Notes: generated from the sequence alone by a model not told the origin. A stretch of DNA of 64,000 nt from CAVYXK01 sp963772445 (GCA_963772445.1 CAVYXK010000019.1:1-64000), one strand, 5' to 3'. Counted from the first letter of the stretch, positions 35,496 to 44,679 are shown. Made by a program: numbers and translations.

Positions 35496-36401
35496 ATGCC
35501 TGTTCCAACTATCGACCGCCCGGTCAGTGCGCTGCGGCAGCGCATGATAGAAGACATGGCGATGCGCGGCCTGCGATCCGATACGCAGCACGAGTATATT
35601 CGTTTTGTGCGCAGCTTCGCAGCCTTCCTGGGGCAACCGCCCGATACGGCAACGGCTGAGGATATTCGCCGGTTTCAGGTTCACCAGCGCGAGAGCGGAG
35701 TACAACCACCCACGATCAACTGTTCCGTCTCGGCGCTGCGCTTCTTCTTCACCGTAACGCTCGACCGGCCAGACCTGTCGCGGCGCCTGGTCCTGGCGCG
35801 CTATCCGCGCAAACTGCCAGCGGTGCTGAGTGTCGAGGAAGTGGGCCAACTGCTCGAAGCGGCACCAGGCATCAAATACAAGGCCATCCTCGGCACTGCC
35901 TATGGCGCGGGCCTGCGCGTTTCGGAAGTGGCCAGCCTCAAGGTCGATGATATCGACAGCACGCGCATGCTGATCAGGGTCGAACAGGGCAAGGGACGTA
36001 AGGACCGCAACGCCATGCTGTCACCCCAGCTGCTCGCGCTGCTGCGGCTGTGGTGGAAGGAAGGCAAGCGGCGCTCCGTCATGCTGCCTCATGGCTGGCT
36101 GTTCCCCGGACGCAGTGCCACCGATCCGATCTCAACCCGGCAGATCAACCGCGCGATCCATGAGGCAGCCGAAGCAGCGGCGATCAGGAAGCGGGTGTCG
36201 CCCCACACGCTGCGCCACAGCTTCGCCACCCATCTCCTGGAACAGGATGTCGATATCCGCGTGATCCAGGTCCTGCTGGGGCACAGCAAGCTTGATACGA
36301 CCGCGCTCTATGCGCGCGTTGCCACCAAGACGATCCGCTCGGTGACCAGTCCTCTGGAGCGTTTGGCGTTGTTGATGCAAGGCGAGGATCCCGGCGGCTG
36401 A
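35496..36401 (+). CDS. Tyrosine recombinase of IS91-like copy A
   Basis: 301 residues. An N-terminal SAM-like core-binding domain (SALRQRMIEDMAMRGLRSDT then TQHEYIRFVRSFAAFLGQ) precedes the catalytic domain. All catalytic positions are visible: Arg in GAGLRVSEVASLKVDDID, Lys in GKGRKDR, HTLRHSFATHLLEQ, His in LLGHSKLDTTALYARV and the nucleophilic Tyr in the same block. The ATG is preceded by a good GAGAGGAAC region. Its stop lies six bases before the transposase start, so they form one unit. Recombinase plus HUH transposase is a known subgroup of IS91; the recombinase role is not established. Confidence 0.92.
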   Translation: MPVPTIDRPVSALRQRMIEDMAMRGLRSDTQHEYIRFVRSFAAFLGQPPDTATAEDIRRFQVHQRESGVQPPTINCSVSALRFFFTVTLDRPDLSRRLVLARYPRKLPAVLSVEEVGQLLEAAPGIKYKAILGTAYGAGLRVSEVASLKVDDIDSTRMLIRVEQGKGRKDRNAMLSPQLLALLRLWWKEGKRRSVMLPHGWLFPGRSATDPISTRQINRAIHEAAEAAAIRKRVSPHTLRHSFATHLLEQDVDIRVIQVLLGHSKLDTTALYARVATKTIRSVTSPLERLALLMQGEDPGG

Positions 36402-36407
36402 AGCGGC

Positions 36408-37601
36408 TTGCGCGCCTCGATCGAGGTCGCCGATATCTTCCGAGCTGAAGGGGCCGGCTATCGTGCCGCCCAGGCCGGTCACCTGAGCCTGACCCAGCTG
36501 AAGGTCATGTCGGCGATTGAGAACTGCCGCACGGCAGCGCTCGGCGGTCACGTCGATGCCTGCGAGGACTGCGGGCATCAGCGCATTGCCTACAATAGCT
36601 GCCGCAATCGACACTGTCCCAAATGTCAGGGCGCCGCTGCGCGCACCTGGCTGGCCGAGCGCGAAGCCGACCTGCTGCCGGTCGGCTACTTCCATGTCGT
36701 CTTCACGCTTCCCACCGAGCTTGCAGACATCGCCGTGCAGAACAAGGCGATCGTCTACGATCTGCTGTTCCGTGCGGCGTCGGAGACGATGATGACGATC
36801 GCGGCCGACCCTAAGCACCTCGGCGCCAGCATCGGCATCACCGCCGTGCTCCACACCTGGGGATCGGCGATGACGCACCATCCCCATATCCACATGATCG
36901 TGCCGGGCGGCGGCATCTCGCTCGACGGACAGCGCTGGATCTCTTCGCGTCCGGCCTTCCTCCTGCCGGTGCGGGTGCTGGGCTCGCTCTTTCGCCGCTT
37001 GTTCCTCACCCGGCTGATCGAGCTCCATAAGGCGGGGCGACTCGCCTTCTTCGGCGCGCAGGCCGGTCTCGCCGACCACCGCCTTTTCCTGCGTCACCTC
37101 GCCGCGGTCAGGAAGAAGCGGTTCGTGGTCTATGCCAAGCCACCGTTCGCCGGCCCCGAGGCCGTGCTCGCCTATCTCTCGCGCTATACCCACCGGGTCG
37201 CCATCTCCAACCAGCGCCTGATTGCGTTCGACGAGACCGGCGTCACCTTCCGCTACAAGGACTACCGCCGCGATGGTCCCGAGCGGCAGCGCGTCATGAC
37301 GCTCGCGCCGCACGAGTTCATCCGCCGCTTCCTGCTCCATGTCCTGCCACATGGCTTCCACCGCATCCGCCATTACGGCTTGCTCGCCAGTTCCGCACGC
37401 AAGGCCAATATCATGCGTGCCCGCGAACTGCTTGCCGTGGCACCGCCGCCGGAGCCCGTCGAAGCGCCAGAACCACTCGATTGGCTGCCGCCCTGTCCCT
37501 GCTGTGGCGGGCGCATGACCATCGTCGAGACCTTCGGGCGATGGAGGCAACCCCGCGCGCCACCGCACGCGCCCGCACCAACCGGGAGCACTTCGTCGTG
37601 A
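36408..37601 (+). CDS. IS91-family HUH transposase, copy A
   Basis: 397 residues with a TTG start at 36408. The N-terminal zinc-binding domain has CEDCGHQRIAYNSCRNRHCP followed by KCQ. The HUH nickase motif is MTHHPHIHMIVPGGG. The Tyr motif is LAYLSRYTHRVAISN with two tyrosines. The C-terminus has a late CPCCGGRM zinc knuckle. This is a Y2 rolling-circle transposase that nicks at the element's origin end. Copy B differs at one residue: Ala in the EAPEPL segment here, Val there. Both copies look functional. Confidence 0.92.
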   Translation: MRASIEVADIFRAEGAGYRAAQAGHLSLTQLKVMSAIENCRTAALGGHVDACEDCGHQRIAYNSCRNRHCPKCQGAAARTWLAEREADLLPVGYFHVVFTLPTELADIAVQNKAIVYDLLFRAASETMMTIAADPKHLGASIGITAVLHTWGSAMTHHPHIHMIVPGGGISLDGQRWISSRPAFLLPVRVLGSLFRRLFLTRLIELHKAGRLAFFGAQAGLADHRLFLRHLAAVRKKRFVVYAKPPFAGPEAVLAYLSRYTHRVAISNQRLIAFDETGVTFRYKDYRRDGPERQRVMTLAPHEFIRRFLLHVLPHGFHRIRHYGLLASSARKANIMRARELLAVAPPPEPVEAPEPLDWLPPCPCCGGRMTIVETFGRWRQPRAPPHAPAPTGSTSS

Positions 37602-37932
37602 CCCGGCACGGCTTGCGCTCACCTCACGCCGCAACACCACTGTTACGACGAATGCCCCCAGGCACGCCCTTCACCAAGATCAGCGCAAACGTGCTGAATA
37701 TCAGCCGCCGCCAGATCCCGATTCTAGCCTCGCCCGGCGGAAAATCTCACTCACCAAGCTCTCGCCGGTTCCAGCGCCCAGCCGGTTCCGCCGTCACCAC
37801 AACCGAGCAAAACTCGAAATCCCCATAGACCATCGTCGCAGCCCCGCGGGTTCGTGCATGGGCGGTTTTCGTACGCCGGGCCCGTGCCCAGACGCGCGAC
37901 CGGAGATGGCCGGCGTCCGAAAACCTTCACCA

Positions 37933-38080
37933 TTCCGGTCATCGAGGCGCTCACTCCAGCCGCTCGGAAGCGGACATTGCAACTCAGGTCGTCGCCGGCA
38001 AGACAGGTGGTTTTTTGCCGGTCCGCTTCCCGGCCGACATACGCTGGAACCGGACATTCGGCTTACGTGAAGGGTTCTAC
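37933..38080. other. Short spacer between two IS91-like elements
   Basis: 148 bases. It contains an AAGCGGACATTGC block at about 37970, and a 14-bp tandem duplication of TACGTGAAGGGTTC at 38064-38077 and 38078-38091 that runs into the tail of copy C. The tandem may mark repeated end processing. No gene. Confidence 0.5.
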
Positions 38081-38434
38081 GTGAAGGGTTCCGGACGCCG
38101 GCGGCGAGGAGTTAGCCACTGGCACGGGCCGGCGTCTGGAAGCCTCCGAAGAACGAACCCGCGGGGGCCTGAGGGGGCGGTTTAGCGTACGCGCTATGGG
38201 GATTTGGCAGCAGCAGCGTGTGCTGGCGGGTGAGCACGACCGCCGTTGATGCCTTTGATTGGGCGACTGGGAGGAGGTAGCGGTGGGACTGACGATCGAG
38301 GTGGAGGTCGAGCACGGCCATAATATGTGTGTTTGGGTGGCAGTCGTGCCCAGCTAGACAAGTGTTGTCGTGGCCGGTCGGGGACCAGCGGCAGGCGAGT
38401 TTGGCGCAACAGCGTAGCAAGGCAGCTATGATGG

Positions 38435-39652
38435 TCATGAGGTGTCGATCCTGGCAGCGACCGGCGGCGCCGACGGGCGGTAGTTCGGTTGGCCACCTCG
38501 CTCGAAGGTTTCGATGATAATCATACGTCCACCACAGCAGGGGCATGGATGCGCGAGCACGTTTGATTCTCCAGAGTTGGCAGGAGCTTGCTTATCGGTC
38601 GCGGCGTTGGGTGCGGCGACGGCCAGCAGTTCGCGAGCGCGCGCCACGGTCTCGGCACGGCAACCGTTGGCGAAGAGACCATAATGGCGGATGCGATGAA
38701 AGCCGGTGGGCAGGACGTGGATGAGGAAGCGGCGGATGAACTCGGCGACATCGAGCGTCATGGTGGTATACCGGCCGGGCCCGGTGATCCGATAATCCTT
38801 GACCTTGAAGGTGACGCTCTTCTGGTCGGCGGCGATCAGCCGGCTGTTTGAGATAGCGACCCTGTGGGTGTAGCGCGAGAGATAGGCGAGCACGGCCTCG
38901 GGGCCGGCGAACGGGCGCTTGCTGTAGACGAACCACTTGGTTTTCCGCAGCGGTGCCAGGGCTGCGGCGAAGGCGTCGCGCTGGGCGAGACGGGCCTGAT
39001 CGCCGAAGGACCGTAGTTGGCCGGCCGCGTGCGCAGCGATCAGCTTCTCCAGCATCAGGCGTCGGAACAGCTTCGAGAGGACGAGGACGGGCAGAAAGAA
39101 TCTGGGGCGGCACGCGATCCAGCGTTGGCCATCGGACGAGATGCCGCCGCCGGGCACGATCATGTGCACGTGCGGGTGATGCGTCATGGCCGAGCCCCAG
39201 GTGTGCAGCACCGCGGTGATGCCGATATTGGCGCCCAGATGCTTGGGATCGGCGGCGATCGCCTGCATGGTCTCGGCCGAGGCTTTGAATAGCAGGTCAT
39301 AGACCACTGCCTTGTTGTGATAGGCGATGTCAGCGATCGGGCCTGGCAGCGTGAAGACCAGGTGGAAGTAAGGCACCGGCAGCAGCTCCGCCTCGCGCGC
39401 TTGCAGCCACTCCTTGGCTGCCGCTGCCGGGCATTTTGGACAGTGCCGATTCCGGCAGCTGTTGTAAGCGACTGTGGTGTATGCACAGTCCTCACAGCGT
39501 GCGACGTGCCCGCCGAGAGCCGCGGTGCGGCAGTTTTCGATTGCACTCATCACCTTCAGTTGACCGAGACTCGCATGGCCGGCGTTGGCACGACGCCAGG
39601 CGGCTCCGTGGTCGCGGAAGATATCCGCGACCTCGAGAGCAGGGCGGGTCAC
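38435..39652 (-). CDS. IS91-family HUH transposase, copy C
   Basis: 405 residues, clearly homologous to the copy A enzyme but diverged throughout. Zinc motif CEDCAYTTVAYNSCRNRHCP then KC; HUH motif MTHHPHVHMIVPGGG; Tyr motif LAYLSRYTHRVAISN; late CPCCGGRM. It starts at ATG 39652, 12 bases after the recombinase stop at 39665. Full length with no frameshift, so it may still be active or able to act on the ends of the other copies. Confidence 0.92.
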   Translation of the reverse strand: MTRPALEVADIFRDHGAAWRRANAGHASLGQLKVMSAIENCRTAALGGHVARCEDCAYTTVAYNSCRNRHCPKCPAAAAKEWLQAREAELLPVPYFHLVFTLPGPIADIAYHNKAVVYDLLFKASAETMQAIAADPKHLGANIGITAVLHTWGSAMTHHPHVHMIVPGGGISSDGQRWIACRPRFFLPVLVLSKLFRRLMLEKLIAAHAAGQLRSFGDQARLAQRDAFAAALAPLRKTKWFVYSKRPFAGPEAVLAYLSRYTHRVAISNSRLIAADQKSVTFKVKDYRITGPGRYTTMTLDVAEFIRRFLIHVLPTGFHRIRHYGLFANGCRAETVARARELLAVAAPNAATDKQAPANSGESNVLAHPCPCCGGRMIIIETFERGGQPNYRPSAPPVAARIDTS

Positions 39653-39664
39653 GAGCGCCGCGCG

Positions 39665-40561
39665 TTACGCCGGCGGCTGATCCCTCTTGGGACGCAGTGG
39701 TGCGAGCCGATCGAGCGGGCTGATGACGGCTCGGATGGTGGTGCTGGCGACGCGGGTGTAAAGCGCGGTGGTATCGAGCTTGGCGTGACCCAGGAGCGTT
39801 TGGATCACGCGGATGTCGACATTCTGCTCGAGCAGATGCGTGGCGAAGCTGTGCCTGAGCGTATGCGGCGTCACTCGCTTCTTGATCTCGGCCGTGTGGG
39901 CGGCCGCATGCACGATGCGGTTGAACTGCCGCGCTGTGAGATGATTGGTCGGGTCCTGGCCAGGGAAGAGCCAGATCCGTGGCCGCGCGATGCGATACCA
40001 ATCGCGCAGCAGATCGAGCAGCTGCGGGGAAAGCATGGCAAACCGATCCTTGCGCCCCTTGCCCTGCTCGATCTTCAGCAGCATGCGTTTGGAGTCGACG
40101 TCCAAGACCTTCAAGGCCACCACCTCGGAGACCCGCAGACCAGCGCCATAGGCGGCACTCAGCGCCGCTTTGTACTTCGGCCCCGGCGCCGCCTCGAGCA
40201 GGCGCACGACTTCATCGGGGCTCAGAATGGCCGGGATCCTGCGCGGTTCGCGCACGACCGTGAGGTGCCGTGCCATGTCGGGCCGGTCGAGGGTTACGGT
40301 GAAGAAGAAGCGCAGGGCTGCTACTGCGGCATTGATGCTCGGCGGGCGTACGCCGGTTTGCGTCTGATGCAGTTGGAAGCGGCGCAGGTCCTCCGCCGTT
40401 GCGGTGTCCGGCGAGCGATGAAGGAAGGCCGTGAAGGACCAGACCTGACGGATATAGTCGTTGCGCGTCTTCTCGATGAAGTTGCGCACCGTCATGTCCT
40501 CGATCATGCGCTGACGCAGCGGGCTGATGGGCTTCTTGCTCATTGGGGTGCTCCTCATCAT
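39665..40561 (-). CDS. Tyrosine recombinase of IS91-like copy C
   Basis: 298 residues. The same organisation as the copy A recombinase with many substitutions: SPLRQRMIEDMTVRNFIEKT at the N-terminus, GAGLRVSEVVALKVLDVDSK (Arg), GKGRKDR (Lys), HTLRHSFATHLLEQ, and LLGHAKLDTTALYTRV with His and Tyr. All catalytic residues are intact. It precedes the copy C transposase on the minus strand. Confidence 0.92.
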   Translation of the reverse strand: MMRSTPMSKKPISPLRQRMIEDMTVRNFIEKTRNDYIRQVWSFTAFLHRSPDTATAEDLRRFQLHQTQTGVRPPSINAAVAALRFFFTVTLDRPDMARHLTVVREPRRIPAILSPDEVVRLLEAAPGPKYKAALSAAYGAGLRVSEVVALKVLDVDSKRMLLKIEQGKGRKDRFAMLSPQLLDLLRDWYRIARPRIWLFPGQDPTNHLTARQFNRIVHAAAHTAEIKKRVTPHTLRHSFATHLLEQNVDIRVIQTLLGHAKLDTTALYTRVASTTIRAVISPLDRLAPLRPKRDQPPA

Positions 40562-40676
40562 GAGGTTGACAACACCCCGATCGTCGGCTCACGCCGCTTC
40601 CGTCACACTCCCTTCTTGGTCGTCATTCCGGCTCCGGCGCTACGCACAGCACCCTCCCGCGCAAGCGGGTTCGTTC

Positions 40677-40907
40677 TCCGGCCTGGTCTGGCGGTTCAGC
40701 GCTATCTACAGGGAAATTCACTGGTTGGTGAGCCCTATCGGCCTCAGGAGCTCGTCGAATGTCGTGCCAAGTGCGTGCCGCCCGCTGCACTTGCAGGCAG
40801 AGGCAGCTGTCGCGAACGAATCACCTGATCTTGAAGCGGGGCTTTATCGACACGCATCAAGCACGTTTATACCCAGGTATGTCGTCAAGGCTGGTGAGGG
40901 AAGTTTG
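40677..40907. other. Gap between copy C and the VOC gene
   Basis: No gene. The ribosome-binding site GAGGGAAG lies just before ATG 40908. Confidence 0.4.
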
Positions 40908-41402
40908 ATGCCTGGAAAAATCGTCACCTGTTTGTGGTTCGAGCATGGCGAGGCGCGGAAAGCAGCGGAATTCTACGCAGCCACTTTTCCTGACAGCCAT
41001 GTCGGGCAAGCGCTTCAATCTCCATCCGATTACCCTGGCGGTGAACAGGGTAGCGAGCTGACCGTAGAGTTCACCGTACTCGGCCAAGCCTTTGTCGGTC
41101 TGAATGGTGGGCCTGCGTTCACGCCGAACGGGGCGGTGAGCTTCCAGGTGATGACCGACGATCAGGCAGAGACCGACCGCGACTGGAATGCGATCATCGA
41201 GAATGGCGGCAGCGAAGGCGAGTGCAGCTGGTGCAAGGACCGCTGGGGCTTTTCGTGGCAGATCGTGCCGCGAGCCTTGATTGCCGCGCTGAAGGATCCG
41301 GATCGGGCCGCCGCGAAGCGGGCGATGGACGCCATGATGACCATGCGCCGGATCGACATTGCTAAAATTGAGGCTGCACGACTGGGCCATGCAGCAGCCT
41401 GA
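40908..41402 (+). CDS. VOC-superfamily protein, PhnB/3-demethylubiquinone methyltransferase-like
   Basis: 164 residues from ATG 40908, with GAGGGAAG upstream. Pattern: TCLWFEHGEARKAAEFYAAT then FPDSHVG, GSELTVEFTVLGQAFVGLNG and FTPNGAVSFQVMTDDQAETD, with GECSWCKDRWGFSWQIVPRA near the end. This is the PF06983-type VOC group. Despite the old family name it is not a methyltransferase, and its reaction is unknown. Cargo between direct IS91-like copies A and B. Intact. Confidence 0.85.
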   Translation: MPGKIVTCLWFEHGEARKAAEFYAATFPDSHVGQALQSPSDYPGGEQGSELTVEFTVLGQAFVGLNGGPAFTPNGAVSFQVMTDDQAETDRDWNAIIENGGSEGECSWCKDRWGFSWQIVPRALIAALKDPDRAAAKRAMDAMMTMRRIDIAKIEAARLGHAAA

Positions 41403-41453
41403 GGCCCAGGGACACCGCCTCGTCGAAAGAACGGAGATGCAATGATCCCATAG

Positions 41454-42278
41454 GTGGTCGCCCCGATGTCTGCTTCTGGGAACAGCCGCCTGCTGAGATC
41501 GTACGTAGGCATTGGAGACGGTGTCTTGAGCGACTGCCCTGAAGTGAGCGAATTTCGCGATCAATGCGGCGATGGTTGTAGGAGTGAGCTGCTGCAATTC
41601 GGACCCGAGATCTGGATAGCTGACGGTCCGGTGGCGTCGTTTTATGGCTTCCCCTATCCAACGCGGATGGCGGTGATCCGGCTATCTGACGGGAGCCTGT
41701 TCGTTTGGTCGCCCGTCGCGCTATCCGACTCGCTTCGCGATTCGGTCCACATGCTCGGCCCGATAGGCCACCTTGTCTCGCCCAATGCGCTGCATCACCT
41801 TTTTCTTGGGGAGTGGAAGTCCGCCTATCCAGCGGCTCGCCTCTACGCCTCGCCGCGGCTGCGGCGCAAGCGCAAAGACCTCACGTTCGATGCCGAGCTT
41901 GGCGTTGCTCCCGAGCCCGAATGGGCGGCTGACATCGACCAAGTCGTGCTGCGCGGAAGCTTCGCCTTAACCGAGGTCGTGTTCTTCCTCCGGATGAGCC
42001 GTACGGTCCTCTTCGCCGATTTGATCCAGAATTTTCCGCGCGACTGGTTCACGGGGTGGCGTGGCGTTGTTTGTCGGCTCGGCGGGATTGTCGCCCCCAA
42101 TCCTGGCACGCCGCGTGATTGGCGCGCGAGTTTCCTCGACCGTCGCGCGGCGTGTGCCGCACTCGACTGGCCGATCGAACGGGTGCTGATTGCCCATGGG
42201 GATCTGCCAACTGGGGATGGCGCGGCGTTTGTGCGCCGCGCCTTCACCTGGCTGCTCGGACGTCATGAGGCCGCCTAA
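41454..42278 (+). CDS. DUF4336 domain protein (metallo-beta-lactamase-like fold)
   Basis: Up to 274 residues. The recognisable domain begins at LLQFGPEIWIADGPVASFYG and continues PYPTRMAVIRLSDGSLFVWS, GPIGHLVSPNALHHLFLGEW (His ligands region), VVLRGSFALTEVVFFLRMSR, DLIQNFPRDWFTGW and ERVLIAHGDLPTGDGAAFVR. DUF4336 proteins resemble truncated metallo-beta-lactamases without the full ligand set; their function is unknown. The first 40 residues before the domain may not be translated, and starts at 41466 or an internal GTG near 41544 are possible. It is the second cargo gene between IS91-like copies A and B. Confidence 0.78.
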   Translation: MVAPMSASGNSRLLRSYVGIGDGVLSDCPEVSEFRDQCGDGCRSELLQFGPEIWIADGPVASFYGFPYPTRMAVIRLSDGSLFVWSPVALSDSLRDSVHMLGPIGHLVSPNALHHLFLGEWKSAYPAARLYASPRLRRKRKDLTFDAELGVAPEPEWAADIDQVVLRGSFALTEVVFFLRMSRTVLFADLIQNFPRDWFTGWRGVVCRLGGIVAPNPGTPRDWRASFLDRRAACAALDWPIERVLIAHGDLPTGDGAAFVRRAFTWLLGRHEAA

Positions 42279-42611
42279 CCGGCCGATACTCATAGGCTGC
42301 CAAGGGCAGAGACAGGCACAGAGACGTTGGCGCCGATCAGTGTCGGATGTCCGGTTCCGGGATCGCCTAGCAAGCCAAAAAGATGGCGGAGTAGGGTCGC
42401 TTTGGGCCATTGTCGAGGAAAACGTCCGCTTGCTTCACTCGTGTGTTCCACAGCGGCCGTTCCGTTCTCGGCCAATCACCGCCGTCGAAACCTTGATCAT
42501 CGTTGATCCCAGTTTCCGGGCCGATAATGAACGACAGGTCGACACCCTGTTGCATTATCGCCTTCCAACGGGCGTCATCAGGGTACGCAGAGGCGCACGA
42601 GAAGCTGGACT
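42279..42611. other. Non-coding gap with dispersed repeat fragments
   Basis: No gene recognised. It contains GATGTCCGGTTCCGGGATCG at about 42347-42366, related to CGTCCGGTTCCGGGCGCTCC at about 29318, and GGGCCGATAATGAACG at about 42519. These words recur in degenerate form through the window. Confidence 0.4.
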
Positions 42612-42932
42612 CTAGCTGCTGCCACTCATCCGTCCAAATACCATCGCGTCGCGATTTTGCTGCATCAGCAACGTGATGCTCGGGACTTTTTGGAAGCCAA
42701 GGCCACGTGGCGGCTCATCTTCCGAGCCTTGCACGACGTGAGCGTAGCTCTCACCAGCCACTTTCTCCCATTTGCCGGCGGGTTTGCGCACCTCAAGGTT
42801 GACCACCGTCGCCTTCAGCACAAGACGCACAATAGGATCGTTCGGCGCGCCCGGCTTTGTCAGGCTGGGATGGCCTGCGATGACCCGCCAGCCATTCGCC
42901 AGCGCCCAAACGGTCAGTTCTTCCTTTGTCAA
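42612..42932 (-). CDS. Hypothetical protein
   Basis: 106 residues, not recognised. It starts MTKEELTVWALANGWRVIAG and has a compact domain with hydrophobic strands (DPIVRLVLKATVVNLEVRKP then GKWEKVAGESYAHVV) and ends in SSITLLMQQ-type sequence. It is probably co-transcribed with the small gene 30 bases upstream (42963-43202), since both are on the minus strand. No motif indicates function. The pair looks like a small two-gene module carried between the IS91-like copies. Confidence 0.5.
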   Translation of the reverse strand: MTKEELTVWALANGWRVIAGHPSLTKPGAPNDPIVRLVLKATVVNLEVRKPAGKWEKVAGESYAHVVQGSEDEPPRGLGFQKVPSITLLMQQNRDAMVFGRMSGSS

Positions 42933-42962
42933 TGCCGATATCCTCTCCGGTTTGAATGAGGC

Positions 42963-43202
42963 TCAGGAACGCGGCGATCGCTTCCCCTTGCCTCCCTGCT
43001 CAGACCGCGCTTGCCACAACGCCATATCCGCTGCCTTGCTGAATGCCACTCGGACGCCCGTGCTACCCCGGCTCACCCGGATCTTGCCCCCATTCTGCGC
43101 CTTGTGCTCGGCCAGCCATTTCATGACCTCAGGATCCTCGCTGGTCCTACCTTCGAACTCGAGCACTCCGACGACCTCTTCCTCTTTGCGGCGCTTTACC
43201 AT
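42963..43202 (-). CDS. Hypothetical protein
   Basis: 79 residues from ATG 43202; a frame extension to 43280 exists but looks like non-coding sequence. The protein is charged: MVKRRKEEEVVGVLEFEGRT then KWLAEHKAQNGGKIRVSRGS and TGVRVAFSKAADMALW. The size and basic surface could suit a small DNA-binding or antitoxin-like protein, but nothing specific is seen. It lies 30 bases before the next minus-strand small gene. Confidence 0.5.
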   Translation of the reverse strand: MVKRRKEEEVVGVLEFEGRTSEDPEVMKWLAEHKAQNGGKIRVSRGSTGVRVAFSKAADMALWQARSEQGGKGKRSPRS

Positions 43203-43475
43203 CGTGCATGCTTTCTTGAAGTTTCTCGGGCGCGCGTCGCCTGCTTCGACGGGCATCCAGGAACCCGCGTTGCGAGCCACGGCGATTTACCCGTCTGTCG
43301 CGCTGCGGCTGGATGTCGGTTTTTTACGCTCTCCGCCCGAAAGCTGCCAGTCCGCTCTCGGCCACACCAAGCCACCAGAGGAATGGCCGATTTTCGGATC
43401 AGTTCCCCAGACGCGGATCGATCGGAATCCACCCATTGCGGCGGTAGCCAGGCTCCCCACCCGAACCGCCGGAGT
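43203..43475. other. Gap upstream of the small gene pair
   Basis: No gene recognised. It must include the promoter for the minus-strand pair. GC is high and no sites are distinct. Confidence 0.3.
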
Positions 43476-43550
43476 CCGTCAGCCCAGGCATCGAGCGTTC
43501 CCGGAACCGGACGTTCAGCGCCGCCTGGAGCCGGCCGCTACGCGCCCATG
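43476..43550 (+). repeat. 75-bp dispersed repeat, copy 1
   Basis: This matches 56071-56145 with a handful of differences. The inner part GGAACCGGACGTTCAGCGCC, then GCCTGGAGCCGGCCGC, is identical. Copy B of the IS91-like element begins at the right end of this copy (43549), so the repeat marks its insertion point. Confidence 0.75.
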
Positions 43551-43767
43551 CACGAACCCGCTTCGCGGGATTGGTGCTGCGGGTGAGTTATTACCCGGTA
43601 CCCGAACCATTGACCGATGAAGCAAGTAAGGTTGGGGCGCTGCCCCAAACCCCGCCAGGGGCCGAGCCCCTGGACCTCAATACTCATGCGCGTTTTCGAT
43701 GAAGTCTTGAGCGAGGCGTAGTTGCCTCTCGAACATGGAGTTCCCTTCATCATGAGAGGAACTTCCG

Positions 43768-44673
43768 ATGCCTGTTCCAACTATCGACCGCCCGGTCAGT
43801 GCGCTGCGGCAGCGCATGATAGAAGACATGGCGATGCGCGGCCTGCGATCCGATACGCAGCACGAGTATATTCGTTTTGTGCGCAGCTTCGCAGCCTTCC
43901 TGGGGCAACCGCCCGATACGGCAACGGCTGAGGATATTCGCCGGTTTCAGGTTCACCAGCGCGAGAGCGGAGTACAACCACCCACGATCAACTGTTCCGT
44001 CTCGGCGCTGCGCTTCTTCTTCACCGTAACGCTCGACCGGCCAGACCTGTCGCGGCGCCTGGTCCTGGCGCGCTATCCGCGCAAACTGCCAGCGGTGCTG
44101 AGTGTCGAGGAAGTGGGCCAACTGCTCGAAGCGGCACCAGGCATCAAATACAAGGCCATCCTCGGCACTGCCTATGGCGCGGGCCTGCGCGTTTCGGAAG
44201 TGGCCAGCCTCAAGGTCGATGATATCGACAGCACGCGCATGCTGATCAGGGTCGAACAGGGCAAGGGACGTAAGGACCGCAACGCCATGCTGTCACCCCA
44301 GCTGCTCGCGCTGCTGCGGCTGTGGTGGAAGGAAGGCAAGCGGCGCTCCGTCATGCTGCCTCATGGCTGGCTGTTCCCCGGACGCAGTGCCACCGATCCG
44401 ATCTCAACCCGGCAGATCAACCGCGCGATCCATGAGGCAGCCGAAGCAGCGGCGATCAGGAAGCGGGTGTCGCCCCACACGCTGCGCCACAGCTTCGCCA
44501 CCCATCTCCTGGAACAGGATGTCGATATCCGCGTGATCCAGGTCCTGCTGGGGCACAGCAAGCTTGATACGACCGCGCTCTATGCGCGCGTTGCCACCAA
44601 GACGATCCGCTCGGTGACCAGTCCTCTGGAGCGTTTGGCGTTGTTGATGCAAGGCGAGGATCCCGGCGGCTGA
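43768..44673 (+). CDS. Tyrosine recombinase of IS91-like copy B
   Basis: Identical in sequence to the copy A recombinase (301 residues, with all of the Arg-Lys-HxxR-His-Tyr positions). It starts at ATG 43768, 219 bases inside the element, and ends six bases before the transposase start. Confidence 0.92.
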   Translation: MPVPTIDRPVSALRQRMIEDMAMRGLRSDTQHEYIRFVRSFAAFLGQPPDTATAEDIRRFQVHQRESGVQPPTINCSVSALRFFFTVTLDRPDLSRRLVLARYPRKLPAVLSVEEVGQLLEAAPGIKYKAILGTAYGAGLRVSEVASLKVDDIDSTRMLIRVEQGKGRKDRNAMLSPQLLALLRLWWKEGKRRSVMLPHGWLFPGRSATDPISTRQINRAIHEAAEAAAIRKRVSPHTLRHSFATHLLEQDVDIRVIQVLLGHSKLDTTALYARVATKTIRSVTSPLERLALLMQGEDPGG

Positions 44674-44679
44674 AGCGGC

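Larger units (their letters stand above)
35277..37932 (+). mobile_element. IS91-like element, copy A
   Basis: 2656 bp carrying a tyrosine recombinase and an IS91 transposase. The left end TGCACGAACCCGCTTCGCGG includes a CCCGC-TTC-GCGGG hairpin, and GCGGGTTCGTGCA occurs inverted at about 37846-37858. Identity with copy B continues 74 bases further to 37932, through a tail with CCGG...CCGGCGTCC that is homologous to the tails of the other IS91-like copies. The true end is therefore probably near 37930. GC-rich hairpins at 35362-35403 (GGGGCGCTGCCCC, CCAGGGGCCGAGCCCCTGG) lie near the left end. Two base differences from copy B were seen. Confidence 0.88.
38081..40676 (-). mobile_element. IS91-like element, copy C (inverted, divergent)
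   Basis: The same architecture as copies A and B but on the minus strand and clearly diverged. Its 5' end is at about 40676, where GAACGAACCCGCTTGCGCGG reads inward. The matching GAACGAACCCGCGGG lies at 38151. Beyond that is the conserved tail 38081-38150, with GACGCCGG..CCGGCGTC-type inverted repeat, homologous to the tail of copy A. It faces copy A tail to tail. Confidence 0.8.

Noticed and set aside
36132..37640. A 502-codon minus-strand open frame in IS91-like copy A, repeated in copy B
   Set aside because: It lies antisense to the transposase, is rich in Arg, Gly and His without family motifs, and the plus-strand genes are well supported.
40857..41597. Minus-strand 246-codon frame opposite the VOC gene
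   Set aside because: No family pattern, while the plus strand has a full VOC domain with a good ribosome-binding site.
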